Below are positions 32,533 to 43,051 of a DNA stretch of 64,000 nt, piece by piece; position 1 is the first letter of the stretch, and the number at the start of each line of letters is the position of its first letter. The stretch is from Pseudonocardia kunmingensis (GTDB lineage Bacteria > Actinomycetota > Actinomycetes > Mycobacteriales > Pseudonocardiaceae). The notes beneath the pieces were generated by a model, which saw only the letters and a program-made list of their open reading frames with translations, ran no database searches and was not told where the DNA came from. The translations under genes and the position numbers were made by a program. The stretch covers positions 62,001 to 126,000 of the forward strand of contig NZ_VFPA01000006.1 of assembly GCF_006716445.1 (NCBI RefSeq). The letters are read 5' to 3'.

Positions 32533-33540
32533 ATGTCCCTTGACGACTTCGACCGGTACCCGCTGATGTTCGGGCCGAGCCCGGTGCACCGGTTGGAGCG
32601 GTTGACCCGCCACCTGGGAGGGGCGCAGATCTGGGCCAAGCGCGAGGACTGCAACTCGGGCCTGGCCTTCGGCGGCAACAAGACCCGCAAGTTGGAGTAC
32701 ATCGTCCCCGACGCGATCGCGAAGGGCGCCGACACCCTCGTCTCCATCGGCGGGTACCAGTCGAACCACACCCGGCAGGTGGCCGCGGTCGCCGCGCGGC
32801 TCGGGATGAAGGCCCGCCTGGTGCAGGAGCGCTGGGTCGACTGGCCCGACGTCGTCAACGACAAGGTCGGCAACATCCTGCTCTCCCGGATCATGGGCGC
32901 CGACGTGCGGCTGGACCCCTCCGGCTTCGGGATCGGGATCAAGGACTCGTGGGAGACCGCGCTGGAGGAGGTCCGCGCGGCGGGCGGAGTTCCCTACGGC
33001 ATCCCGGCCGGCGCCTCCGAGCACCCGCTCGGCGGGCTGGGCTTCGCCCACTGGGCCGCGGAGGTGGCGCAGCAGGAGCAGGAGCTCGGGGTCTTCTTCG
33101 ACACGATCGTCGTCTGCACCGTCACCGGCTCGACGCACGCCGGCATGATCGCCGGGTTCGCGGGCCAGGACCGCCCGCGCCGCGTGCTCGGCATCGACGC
33201 GTCCGCGACGATCGACCCGACCCGCGAGCAGGTGGCGCGCATCGCCCGGCACACGGCGGACCTCGTCGGGCTCGGCCGGGACCTGCGCGACGACGAGATC
33301 ACCGTGCTCGAGGGCTGGGCCGGTGACCGCTACGGCATCCCGGTCGCCTCGACGATCGACGCGATCCGGCTGACCGCCCAGCTCGAAGGGATGATCATCG
33401 ACCCGGTCTACGAGGGCAAGTCGATGGCCGGGCTGATCGACCTGGTCCGGGCCGGTGAGATCGCGCCGGACTCCACCGTCCTGTACGCGCACCTCGGCGG
33501 GCAGCCCGCGCTCAACGCCTACGCCGGAGCCTTCGGCTGA
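32533..33540 (+). CDS. acdS: 1-aminocyclopropane-1-carboxylate deaminase
   Basis: 335 residues, the normal family length. The enzyme cleaves the plant ethylene precursor ACC to 2-oxobutyrate and ammonia with PLP. The PLP lysine is K50 in FGGNKTRKLEY. The residues that separate true ACC deaminases from D-cysteine desulfhydrases are present at the expected places: S77 (GYQSNH), Y293 and E294 (DPVYEGKSM) and L321 (YAHLGG). The ATG follows GAGGAG. A leucine-responsive regulator usually controls acdS in proteobacteria, but here a GntR gene is adjacent. Confidence 0.95.
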   Translation: MSLDDFDRYPLMFGPSPVHRLERLTRHLGGAQIWAKREDCNSGLAFGGNKTRKLEYIVPDAIAKGADTLVSIGGYQSNHTRQVAAVAARLGMKARLVQERWVDWPDVVNDKVGNILLSRIMGADVRLDPSGFGIGIKDSWETALEEVRAAGGVPYGIPAGASEHPLGGLGFAHWAAEVAQQEQELGVFFDTIVVCTVTGSTHAGMIAGFAGQDRPRRVLGIDASATIDPTREQVARIARHTADLVGLGRDLRDDEITVLEGWAGDRYGIPVASTIDAIRLTAQLEGMIIDPVYEGKSMAGLIDLVRAGEIAPDSTVLYAHLGGQPALNAYAGAFG

Positions 33541-33556
33541 CCGCTCCCACGGACGG

Positions 33557-33562
33557 TACGGT
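33557..33562 (+). promoter_or_regulatory. -10 box TACGGT before the leader ORF
   Basis: TACGGT is six bases upstream of the GTG at 33569, which opens a 21-residue frame. It is the likely promoter of the DUF4129-MoxR-DUF58 operon. Confidence 0.5.
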
Positions 33563-33568
33563 CGCACG

Positions 33569-33630
33569 GTGAGCACCGCTGCCCCGAGCGTCGCTGCCCC
33601 GGCCCGCGCCGCCGCCCCGAGCCCGCTCGG

Positions 33631-33634
<4 letters not shown>
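33569..33634 (+). CDS. 21-residue leader peptide ORF of the MoxR operon
   Basis: GTG followed by a short Ala/Pro-rich frame (VSTAAPSVAAPARAAAPSPLG) ending in a TGA that overlaps the GTG of the DUF4129 gene as GTGA. The start lies six bases after a TACGGT box, so the message would be leaderless and the DUF4129 gene would be translated by termination-reinitiation. The composition does not suggest amino-acid attenuation. Whether the peptide itself acts is unknown. Confidence 0.4.
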
Positions 33635-34370
<736 letters not shown>

Positions 34371-34374
<4 letters not shown>

Positions 34375-34923
34375 CCCCCGGGGTCCCGCGCGCCGGCCTG
34401 TTCGGGGGCGAGCTGCGACGCCACGGTGCCCGCGTCGCCCTCCTCGCCGCCGGCGCCGCACTGGCCGGGGTGGCGTGCTGGGTCGTCGGGATGGACGCCG
34501 GGCACGCCGCCACGGTCGGGCTGGCGCTCGCGGCCGCAGGTCTCTGCTGGATCGCGCTGCCCGGACACCGCGAGGTGGCCTGGCCCGACGCCGCCGCGAC
34601 CGACGAGGTCGGCGCGCGGTGGGACGTCGCCCGGCTCTCCTGGTCGCTGCGGCCCAAGCGCGGCCGCGTGCCGCTCGCGGGGATGCGTCCGGTGCAGGAC
34701 CTCGCCCGGCGCCGCCTCGAGCTCCGCGGCCTCGACCTGGGGGACCCCCGGGATCGGGCGGCGATCGAGCGTCTTGTCGGCGAGGCCGTCTACGCCACGC
34801 TCGCGCTGCCCGCGACACGTCCCCCGCACGTGCGCGCGGTGCTGCGCTGCCTCGACGCGCTCGACCGCCTGGACGCGCACGACCACCCCGACGCGCTCGA
34901 CCCCTCGCAGAAGGAGACCCGGC

Positions 34924-34934
<11 letters not shown>
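34371..34934 (+). CDS. Hypothetical membrane protein of the MoxR operon
   Basis: 187 residues. Two hydrophobic helices near residues 20-60 are followed by a soluble, charged domain (ARWDVARLSWSLRPKRGRVPLAGMRPVQDLARRRLELRG in pieces). It resembles the small membrane proteins often found between DUF4129 and MoxR genes, but I do not recognise a named family. GTGA overlap with the gene before it; its end overlaps the MoxR start by 11 bases. Confidence 0.75.
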
Positions 34935-35924
<990 letters not shown>

Positions 35925-35928
<4 letters not shown>

Positions 35929-37234
35929 GCAGCGGTGCCACGAGCGAGGCCACCCGGTGGGTGCTGAGCCGGAGCGGGACCGCGGCGGTGGTCGTCGCCG
36001 TCGCCATCGCGGCGGGCGGCCTCGTGCTCTCCCGGGTCGACATGGCACTGCTGGCCCTGCCCTTCGTCGTCATGGCCTGCCGGAACCGGGACGCGCGACC
36101 GGGGCCCGGCAGCGGTGCGGCCGTCGCCGTGGACCTCGCGCCACCGGCACGCGGCGAGGCCGAGGTGTCGGCCGCGGTCACGATCACGTGCGCTCCCGGC
36201 GTCGACGGGGCCGCCCTGCGGGTGTCGAGCTTCGGTGGCGCCCCCAGGAGATCGTCGTGGCCGCCGGCTCCCGTCCGGTCACGCTGCGGCTACCCCTGCT
36301 GCACTCCGGGCAGCACGAGGTGCTGCGCGTGGAGCACCGGCTGATCGGCGTCGACGGCGCGGTACTCGGGCGCCCGCAGCACCCGCTGAGCGTCCGGCGG
36401 ATCGTCCCGGTGCCGTACACCGCACCCGCGCACCTGCCGCTGCCGAGGCGGCTGCGCGGGCTGACCGGCACCCACGACTCCTCCCGGCCGGGCGACGGCG
36501 GCGACTTCCGCGACGTGCACCCGTTCGCGCCGGGGGACCGGCTGCGCCGCATCGACTGGAAGGCGACCGCCCGCCGGGGGAGGTTCGCCGGTGACCTGTA
36601 CGTCCGCCGCACCGCCGCGACCTCCGACGCGACCGTCGTCGTCGTCCTCGACAGCGGCGACGACCTCGGCGAGCAGGTGGCGTCGTGGAGCCGGAGCGCG
36701 GGCGCCACGACGGGCACCAGCTCCCTCGACATCGCCCGCGAGGCCGCCGGCTCGCTCGCCGCGGGCTACGTCCGGGCCGGCGACCGCGTCGGGTTCCACG
36801 ACCTCGCCGGGGCCGCGCGGATGATCGCCGCGGGCGGTGGGCAGCGGCACCTGTGGCGGTTGCTGCGCGCGATCGAGCTCACCGGGCCGTCCGGCGTGCG
36901 GTCGCGCCGCCGACGCCCTCCGGTCGTCCCGGCGGACGCGCTGGTGTACGTGCTGTCGACGTTCCTGGACGAGGAGGCATCGCGCATGGCGGAGCTGTGG
37001 TCGGCCGCCGGGCACCGGGTGATCGCCGTCGACGTCCTCCCCACTCCCCGCTTCACCGGCGCGTCCCGGGCGGAGCGGCTCGCCCACCGGATCGTGATCA
37101 TGAACCGCGGCGACCGCATCCGGTCCCTGCAGGCCCAGGGTGTGGAGGTCCTGCGCTGGCAGGACGACGGTCCGGCGGATCCGCGCGAGGCCCGGCTGCG
37201 CGCGCTCTGCCGTCCCCTGCGGGACCGGCGATGA
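35925..37234 (+). pseudogene. DUF58 domain protein gene interrupted by a -1 frameshift
   Basis: The first part (from the ATG at 35925 to about 36240) encodes two membrane helices and a beta-rich segment ending RVSSFGGAP. The rest, in another frame, continues QEIVVAAGSRPVTLRLPLLHSGQHE and contains the DUF58 core RDVHPFAPGDRLRRIDWKATARRGRF. The change falls on a run of five C at 36241-36245; adding one base restores a single frame of about 436 codons. Both halves look otherwise intact, so this could be a recent mutation, a phase-variable tract, or a sequencing error. Confidence 0.85.
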
Positions 37235-37803
37235 CCGGCTCCTCGACCGTGGTCCGCGTCCGGCCCCGGCCCGCGATGGGCCCGTGGATCCCCGCGGCGG
37301 CGGCGCGGGTCGCGCTCGGCGTCGTCGGTGTCCTGCTCTGCCTGGAGCGCCTGCCGCCGGGCTTCGTGCTCGTCGCCGGGCTGGGCCTGCTCGGCGCCGC
37401 CGTCGCCGTGCCGCGGTGGGCGACGGCGTGGGTGCTGCTCCTCCTGCTCGCCGGGACCCAGCTGCGTGAGCTGCCGTCGGCGCAGGACGGGCGCTTCTAC
37501 CTGCTCCTCGCCGGTCTGCACCTGGTGCACGTGCTCGCGGCGCAGGCGCTGGCCCTCCCGTGGCGGGGGCGGGTGCAGCTCGCAGTGCTCCGGCGCCCGC
37601 TGCTGCGGTTCGTCGCCGTGCAGGTCCCGGTGCAGGCCACGGCGTTCGCCGCGCTCGCGCTCCTGGCTCCCGGCCCGGACGGCGCAGCGCCGTTCGTCCT
37701 GCCCGTGGCCGGTGTGGCCGGGGGCGCGGCCCTCGTCGCCGTCACGGTGGTGCTGATCGTCCCGCTGCTCCGGGAACGGATCGCCGGTCCCGGCGACTCC
37801 TAG
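37231..37803 (+). CDS. Hypothetical integral membrane protein of the MoxR operon
   Basis: 190 residues with about six hydrophobic segments and a short cytoplasmic N-terminus. The ATG overlaps the DUF58 stop as ATGA. No family recognised. It is the last gene of the operon, and its TAG stop shares the palindrome CTAG with the stop of the convergent gene. Confidence 0.75.
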   Translation: MTGSSTVVRVRPRPAMGPWIPAAAARVALGVVGVLLCLERLPPGFVLVAGLGLLGAAVAVPRWATAWVLLLLLAGTQLRELPSAQDGRFYLLLAGLHLVHVLAAQALALPWRGRVQLAVLRRPLLRFVAVQVPVQATAFAALALLAPGPDGAAPFVLPVAGVAGGAALVAVTVVLIVPLLRERIAGPGDS

Positions 37804-38810
37804 ACGCCCTGGTGGCCGGCCGCGTGCTCGCTGCCGATCGCCGGACGGATGTGCGGGAGCGGGAACTGGATCTCCACCGTCGTACCGGCGGGCCCGGTGT
37901 CGACGTGGACGGCGTCGGCGAGCTGCCGGATCATCCACATTCCCATCCCGCCGAGGTGCCCGCAGGTCGGATCCGGGGGGTGGAATCCCTTGATGGCGAT
38001 GTCGTCCCCGGGGCCGTGGTCGTCCACGCGCAGGACGATCCGGTCGGGTGTGGTCCAGAGCCGGACGCGGCAAGGGCGCTCGCCGTGGCTCACGGCGTTC
38101 GTCATGGCCTCCGTGGCGGCGAGCTCGAAGTCGTAGTCGTCGTCGGTGGCGAGACCGAGGGCGAGGGCGGCCTCGACGGCCGCGTGCCGCACCTCGGCGA
38201 GCTGCCCGGGCGCGGCGAGCCGGACGTCGAAGCCCACCTGCCGGGGGACCGCCGACAACGGTCCGGGATGGGCCCCGAGGTAGGAGCCGGGCCGCAGGAA
38301 GGCCTCGCTCCTGGTGGTGCGGCCGTCGAGGTCGAGCAGGTACGGGTGCACCTCGCTGACGTGGTCCAGGACGTGGGCCGGGTAGCGGCGCCGGTCGTAG
38401 AGGCAGACCCACGGGTACCCGAACGCGCCCAGCACGTCGTTGCTCGCCGCCTCGAACCGCAGGTAGGCCGCGGTGCGCGCATCGTCGGTGTCGGTCGTGT
38501 TCTCGGCGAGCAGCCGCACCCGGTTGCCGGACCCGGACTGGTCGGCGAGGTACGCGCGCAGCCCCGAGAACATGGGTCCGAGGCTGCGGTAGCTGAGATC
38601 CGGCAGCTGCCATCGGACGCCGTCGCGGTCGGCGCCCAGCGCCGTGCCGAGGTGCTCCGCGGCTTCCGGGGACACGATCGCGACCGTGTCGTCGCCGGCG
38701 GCCAGGCCGTTGCGCAGGAACGGCAGCACCCGCCGTCGCAGGTCCTCGGCCGATCCGTACACCGTGGCCGCGTGCGGCGGCCGCGAGCCCGATGCGTCGT
38801 CGCCGGTCAC
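37800..38810 (-). CDS. RsbA-type anti-sigma regulator (MEDS plus HATPase domains)
   Basis: 336 residues. The N-terminal MEDS sensory domain (YGSAEDLRRRVLPFLRNGLAAGDDTVAIVSPEA in pieces) is followed by a serine-kinase-like ATPase domain with ELAATEAMTNAVSHGE (N-box), VDDHGPGDD (G1) and GGMGMWMIRQL (G2). Such proteins sequester or phosphorylate partners controlling an alternative sigma factor. The GTG at 38810 is the nearest sensible start; longer starts through VRTGERDWRA are possible. Confidence 0.88.
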   Translation of the reverse strand: MTGDDASGSRPPHAATVYGSAEDLRRRVLPFLRNGLAAGDDTVAIVSPEAAEHLGTALGADRDGVRWQLPDLSYRSLGPMFSGLRAYLADQSGSGNRVRLLAENTTDTDDARTAAYLRFEAASNDVLGAFGYPWVCLYDRRRYPAHVLDHVSEVHPYLLDLDGRTTRSEAFLRPGSYLGAHPGPLSAVPRQVGFDVRLAAPGQLAEVRHAAVEAALALGLATDDDYDFELAATEAMTNAVSHGERPCRVRLWTTPDRIVLRVDDHGPGDDIAIKGFHPPDPTCGHLGGMGMWMIRQLADAVHVDTGPAGTTVEIQFPLPHIRPAIGSEHAAGHQGV

Positions 38811-39112
38811 GTCCGCCCGCCAGTCACGTTCACCCGTCCTCACGTTCACAGCCCGTGGTGCCCACACCGGCCCTGTTCCCACGCACCGCCGCGCTATGCG
38901 CGCATCCGGGCACGGTGCCACGCACCCGCCCGGCAGTCCGTCCGAGGACGTGTCCGCGCGAGCGGGGCCGGTGCGCAGCGCCGTCTGCGGGTAGGGTCGG
39001 TGGGTCAGGTCGGGCGGGCACTCCGTGTGCGCCTCGTGCAGATCGCCGCCTGACGCACGGTCGCGCCGGGCCACCACGACTGTCGGCGCGACGATCGAGG
39101 GAGTACGGACGC
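38811..39112. other. Divergent intergenic region upstream of the RsbA-type gene
   Basis: It contains two exact copies of TCACGTTCAC at 38824-38833 and 38840-38849 (16-base period), close to the RsbA-type start, and a GAGGGAG ribosome binding site for the small gene at 39113. A TAGGGT near 38993 may be a -10 box for rightward transcription. No gene seen. Confidence 0.5.
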
Positions 39113-39313
39113 ATGACCTGGACCGGAGACCCTTCCCACGCCGACGAGACCGGCCGTTTCGCTGCCGCGCAAGCCGTTGCCGCGGCGGAGTCCGACCTGC
39201 AGCACCGGCGCGCCGCGCGTGTCGTGGCCGGGCGGGCGACCGACGCCGCGGACTGCGCGGAGATGCTGGCGATGCTCGGGCTGACCGGGCGTGGCGAGCC
39301 CGTGGCCCGGTGA
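39113..39313 (+). CDS. Small conserved hypothetical protein
   Basis: 66 residues. The C-terminal RRAARVVAGRATDAADCAEMLAMLGL resembles a motif I recall from small actinobacterial proteins. A GAGGGAG ribosome binding site precedes the ATG. The open frame upstream is a shadow. Function unknown; predicted to be helical and soluble. Confidence 0.65.
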   Translation: MTWTGDPSHADETGRFAAAQAVAAAESDLQHRRAARVVAGRATDAADCAEMLAMLGLTGRGEPVAR

Positions 39314-39367
39314 CGGCGACCCGGTAGCGACGGCCACCCGCTCCCGGCCGCGGCCGGGAGCGGGCGC

Positions 39368-39829
39368 TCAGTCGAGGCAGAACTCGTTGCCCTCGGGGTC
39401 GGTCAGCACGATGAAGCCGGCGCTCAGCGGGGGCGCGGGCTCGTGGCGGCGCACCCGCGTCGCCCCCAGGGCGACGAGCCGGTGGCACTCGGCCTCCAGC
39501 GCGGCCATCCGCTCGTCCCCCTCCAGCCCGGGAGCCGCACGGACGTCGAGGTGCACCCGGTTCTTGGCGACCTTGTCCTCGGGCACCTGCTGGAAGAACA
39601 GGCGCGGGCCGTGCCCGTCCGGGTCCTCGACCGCCGAGCTCGTGTTGCGCTGCTCCTCCGGCACGCCGATCCGCGCGAGGAACTCGTCCCACGCGGCCAG
39701 CGCGTCGGCGCCCTCGGGAAGCGCGACGCCGGGCGGGCCGGGGTGGACGTAGCCCAGCGCGTCGCGCCAGAAGCACGACAGGGCGCGCGGGTCGCGCGCG
39801 TCGAAGGTGATCTGGATGTGGCGGCTCAT
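39368..39829 (-). CDS. VOC family (glyoxalase-like) protein
   Basis: 153 residues forming two beta-alpha-beta-beta-beta units. The N-terminal IQITFDARDPRALSCFWRDALGY and C-terminal GFIVLTDPEGNEFCLD are characteristic of the VOC/glyoxalase superfamily. KNRVHLDVRA supplies the middle metal ligand (H) and the terminal E is the second. Substrate unknown. Confidence 0.9.
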   Translation of the reverse strand: MSRHIQITFDARDPRALSCFWRDALGYVHPGPPGVALPEGADALAAWDEFLARIGVPEEQRNTSSAVEDPDGHGPRLFFQQVPEDKVAKNRVHLDVRAAPGLEGDERMAALEAECHRLVALGATRVRRHEPAPPLSAGFIVLTDPEGNEFCLD

Positions 39830-39959
39830 CGGCGCGCTCCGTTCACGGGGGTTCCGGTCTGCACGGGCCCACCCTGGCACCGCGGTCCGACAAGTCCGGT
39901 GCCGCGGCGGAGCGGTCCTGGTCCTGGCGCCGCAGCGGAGGCCGATCACGGACGGGGCT

Positions 39960-40916
39960 TCATCGCGGTGATCCGACCTGCCCGAAGGTGGCGCGGTAGA
40001 CGGTGGGGCTGACGCCCAGGGCCCGGCGGAAGTGCCGGCGCAGCGCGGTGGCCGAGCCGAGGCCGCAGCGGGTGGCGACCTGTTCGACCGTGGCGTCCGT
40101 GCGCTCCAGGAGCTCCTGGGCGACGGCGAGCCGTTGCTGGTGGAGCCACTCCAGGGGACGGACACCGATCTCGGCCTGCATGCGGCGCGCGAGGTGCCGG
40201 CTGCTCAGCCCCGCCGCCCGGGCCAGGTCCTCCACCGTGAGCGGCTCACCGAGGCGGGCCCGGGCCCACTCCAGGGCCGTCGCCAGCCCGTGGGGCGATC
40301 GCGGACCGCTCGGCGGGGCGATGAACTGCGCCTGCCCGCTGGGCCGGTGCCCGGGCCCGACGAGCGTGCGGACCAGCCCGTTCGCCGCGGCCGCGCCGTG
40401 GTCGGTGCGGACCAGGTGCACGCACAGGTCGAGCGCGGCCGTCTTCCCCGCCGAGGTGAGCACCCGGCCGTCGGCGACGTAGAGGACGTTCGCGCGGACC
40501 GTCACGCGGGGGTGCAGGCGCGCGAGCTGCTCGGCGTGCATCCAGTGCGTGGTCGCGGCCCGGCCGTCGAGCAGGCCCGCGGCGGCCAGCACGAACGCCC
40601 CCGTGCAGAGGGAGACGATCCGCGCTCCGCGGTCGTGGGCGTCGGTGAGCGCCGACAGCAGCGCGGGATCGGGCGGAGACTCGAGGTCGCTGGTCGAGGG
40701 CACGACCACGGTGTCGGCGCCGGGCAGCGCCGCGAGATCGCGCGCGGTGGCACCGGGCAACCACGGCGCCGGTGACCCGTCCGGCGTGCAGACCGTCAGG
40801 TCGTACCAGCTCCCGTCGGGCGAGAGCTCGCGGCGGTCGACGCCGAACACCTCCGCCGCGATCGCGAGCTCCAGCAGCATCGTGTGCTCGTGCACCGCGA
40901 TCGCGACCCTGTGCAT
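39960..40916 (-). CDS. GlxA family regulator (DJ-1/PfpI plus AraC domains)
   Basis: 318 residues. The N-terminal DJ-1/PfpI-like domain contains ARIVSLCTGAFVLAAAGLLDG with the nucleophile-elbow cysteine, and the C-terminus has two AraC helix-turn-helix motifs (TVEDLARAAGLSSRHLARRMQAEIG and VEQVATRCGLGSATALRRHFRRALG). The ATG lies seven bases after a TACAGT box, so the mRNA is probably leaderless. It is divergent from the saccharopine-dehydrogenase-like gene at 40989, a likely target. Confidence 0.92.
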   Translation of the reverse strand: MHRVAIAVHEHTMLLELAIAAEVFGVDRRELSPDGSWYDLTVCTPDGSPAPWLPGATARDLAALPGADTVVVPSTSDLESPPDPALLSALTDAHDRGARIVSLCTGAFVLAAAGLLDGRAATTHWMHAEQLARLHPRVTVRANVLYVADGRVLTSAGKTAALDLCVHLVRTDHGAAAANGLVRTLVGPGHRPSGQAQFIAPPSGPRSPHGLATALEWARARLGEPLTVEDLARAAGLSSRHLARRMQAEIGVRPLEWLHQQRLAVAQELLERTDATVEQVATRCGLGSATALRRHFRRALGVSPTVYRATFGQVGSPR

Positions 40917-40923
40917 GTCCGGA

Positions 40924-40929
40924 ACTGTA
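40924..40929 (-). promoter_or_regulatory. -10 box TACAGT of leaderless GlxA-type gene
   Basis: On the minus strand TACAGT is followed by seven bases and the ATG at 40916; no Shine-Dalgarno sequence. Confidence 0.6.
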
Positions 40930-40988
40930 CGAGGTGCGTCGGAACCGACGATGGCCGTTGCGGCCCCGCGCCGACGACGATCACCGGC

Positions 40989-42014
40989 GTGGAACGACGA
41001 GGACATGCAGAACCACCGCGGCGGGTCGTGGTGTACGGCGCCTACGGCCACACCGGTCGGTTCGTCACGGCCGAGCTGCTCCGGCGCGGGCTGGTGCCGA
41101 TCCTGTCCGGCCGCGACCCCGAGCGGCTCGCGGCGCTCGGCGCGGACCATCCCGGTCTCGAGTGCCGGCCCGCGACGGTCGACGACCCGCGGGTGCTGAA
41201 CGGGGCCGCTGCGGTGATCAACTGTGCCGGTCCGTTCCTGGACACCGCGAGCCCGCTGGCCGGTGCCGCCGTGCGCGCCGGCGTCCACTACCTCGACGTC
41301 AGCGCCGAGCAGACGACGGTCCAGGCGCTGCACCGCGAGCAGGCGGGCGACGCCCGGGCCGCGGGCGTCGCCGTCGTGCCGGCGATGGCCTTCTACGGCG
41401 GGCTCGCCGACCTCCTCGCCACCTCGGCCATGGGGGACTGGACGAGAGCGGACGAGATCACGGTCGCGGTCGCGCTCGACCGGTGGTGGCCGACGGCCGG
41501 GACGCGGCTCACGGGCCGGCGCAACACCGCGCGGCGCCTCGTCGTCGCCGGCGGCCGGCTGGTGCCGCTCGCCGACCCGCCGCCCATCCGGGCCTGGCCG
41601 TTCCCCGAACCGTTCGGGCGGCAGGAGACCGTCGAGCTGCCGTTCTCCGAGATCGTCACCATGGCCACGCACCTGCGCGCGTCGGCGATTCACTCCTTCT
41701 TCCGCACCGGGCCCCTGCACGACCTGCGGGACCCGGCCACGCCGGGTCCCGAAGCCGTCGACGGAACCGGCCGTTCCGCCCAGCGGTTCGTGGTCGAGGT
41801 CGTGGCGCGCCGCGGCACGGGCGAACGCCGGATCACCGCCGCCGGGCGCGACATCTACGCCGTCAGCGCGCCGATCGTGGTGGAGGCGACCGTCCGCATC
41901 CTCGACGGCCGGGTGGCCGGGCTCGGCGTCGCGGCACCGGGCGAGCTGTTCGACGCCGACGACGTGCTCGGCGCCCTCTCCCCGGACCCGCTGACGGTCA
42001 GGCGCGAGTGGTGA
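40989..42014 (+). CDS. Saccharopine dehydrogenase-like NAD(P)-binding protein
   Basis: 341 residues. The N-terminal Rossmann fold VVVYGAYGHTGRFVTAELLRRG, the SGRDPERLAAL second strand, VINCAGPFLDTASPLAGAAVRAGVHYLDVSAEQ in pieces, and the FYGGLADLLA helix match the saccharopine dehydrogenase/trans-acting enoyl reductase family. The GTG at 40989 precedes the fold by about 12 residues. Substrate unknown. Convergent with the DUF4185 gene, overlapping it by 17 bases. Confidence 0.85.
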   Translation: MERRGHAEPPRRVVVYGAYGHTGRFVTAELLRRGLVPILSGRDPERLAALGADHPGLECRPATVDDPRVLNGAAAVINCAGPFLDTASPLAGAAVRAGVHYLDVSAEQTTVQALHREQAGDARAAGVAVVPAMAFYGGLADLLATSAMGDWTRADEITVAVALDRWWPTAGTRLTGRRNTARRLVVAGGRLVPLADPPPIRAWPFPEPFGRQETVELPFSEIVTMATHLRASAIHSFFRTGPLHDLRDPATPGPEAVDGTGRSAQRFVVEVVARRGTGERRITAAGRDIYAVSAPIVVEATVRILDGRVAGLGVAAPGELFDADDVLGALSPDPLTVRREW

Positions 42015-43041
42015 GCCCCGGCAGGTCCGAGACGTCCGTGCGGAACTGCATCGCCCGGTACGGCCAGTTCGTCGCGGTGTTCCACTGGCTCACCACGAGG
42101 TGCAGCTCGCGCAGCGTCGAGCCGGGCAGCACGTACCCGCCGTAGAGCTGGGCGACGTGTCCACCGGCGTGGTCCTCGCCGTCCCAGCCGCAGCCGCGCA
42201 GCACCGTCGCGACGGGCGCGACGTGCAGGTCGTCCGTCGGCCCGGTCAGCACCCGGACGTCGATGCGGTACCGGCCGTCGTCGAACCCCGACAGCACCCA
42301 GCGTTCGTGCGCGTCCCCGGCGGGCACGCGGCGCAGTGACAGCTCCCCGAACCGCCCGTCGAGCACGAGGGTCGGTGGGTGGCCCCAGCCCCACCGCCCG
42401 CCCTCGAGGCCCCAGGTCTGCCACGCCGCCGGGTCGGTCACGGCGGTCTCGGGCACCCGGTGCAGCAGCAGGCCGTGCGCCCGCTGGAAGCCGGTGGTCA
42501 GCGCGTACACCCAGCCGTCGCCGCCGCGTTCCCAGGTGAGCATCTGGAACAGGCCGTCGTGCTGGTCCGCGGGCCAGCGGGTGCCCGTGGGACGCCAGGT
42601 GCGCCCGCCGTCCCGGGAGCGGTGCAGCTCGGTCCAGCGCACGTTGCCCAGCTCGCGGCACACCATCACGTGCAGGTACATGTCGTCGCCGACGGTGAGG
42701 ACGTCGGTGGGCAGGACGGTCGTCACCCGCCGCAGCGCCAGGCCCCACCGGCGCCATCCGTGGTGCAGGTACCGCACCAGCTGGCGGGCGTGCGCCCCGC
42801 GCCCGGCCGAGCCGGTCCAGCGCAGCCCGGTCGGCAGGCTCGCCGGGTCGGCGAACAGCGCGACCGGCGAACGCCAGCCGGGCCCGCCGACCCCGGGCCG
42901 CCGGAACGTGTCCCCGAACACCGAGACCAGGTGCCCCTGCGGGGCGGTCGCGGTGGCCCCCAGGTCGGTGCCGCCGACCCCGAAGCGGTCGGTGATCCCG
43001 GGGCCGGTGAGATCGGTGATCTTGGTGGCGAGCCGGTCCAC
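41998..43041 (-). CDS. DUF4185 family protein, possible GH183-like arabinanase
   Basis: 347 residues. Repeated blade-like elements such as GHLVSVFGDTFRRPGVGGPGWRSPVALFAD, YLHVMVCREL, WTELHRSRDGGRTWRPTG, and YGGYVLPGSTLRELHLVVSQWN indicate a beta-propeller of the DUF4185 type. Some DUF4185 members are endo-D-arabinanases (GH183), so a role in arabinan turnover is possible. No signal peptide is seen, which argues against secretion by the Sec route. The GTG at 43041 has GAGGAGG upstream inside the end of the preceding gene. Confidence 0.78.
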   Translation of the reverse strand: MDRLATKITDLTGPGITDRFGVGGTDLGATATAPQGHLVSVFGDTFRRPGVGGPGWRSPVALFADPASLPTGLRWTGSAGRGAHARQLVRYLHHGWRRWGLALRRVTTVLPTDVLTVGDDMYLHVMVCRELGNVRWTELHRSRDGGRTWRPTGTRWPADQHDGLFQMLTWERGGDGWVYALTTGFQRAHGLLLHRVPETAVTDPAAWQTWGLEGGRWGWGHPPTLVLDGRFGELSLRRVPAGDAHERWVLSGFDDGRYRIDVRVLTGPTDDLHVAPVATVLRGCGWDGEDHAGGHVAQLYGGYVLPGSTLRELHLVVSQWNTATNWPYRAMQFRTDVSDLPGLTTRA

Positions 43042-43051
43042 ACCCACCTCC

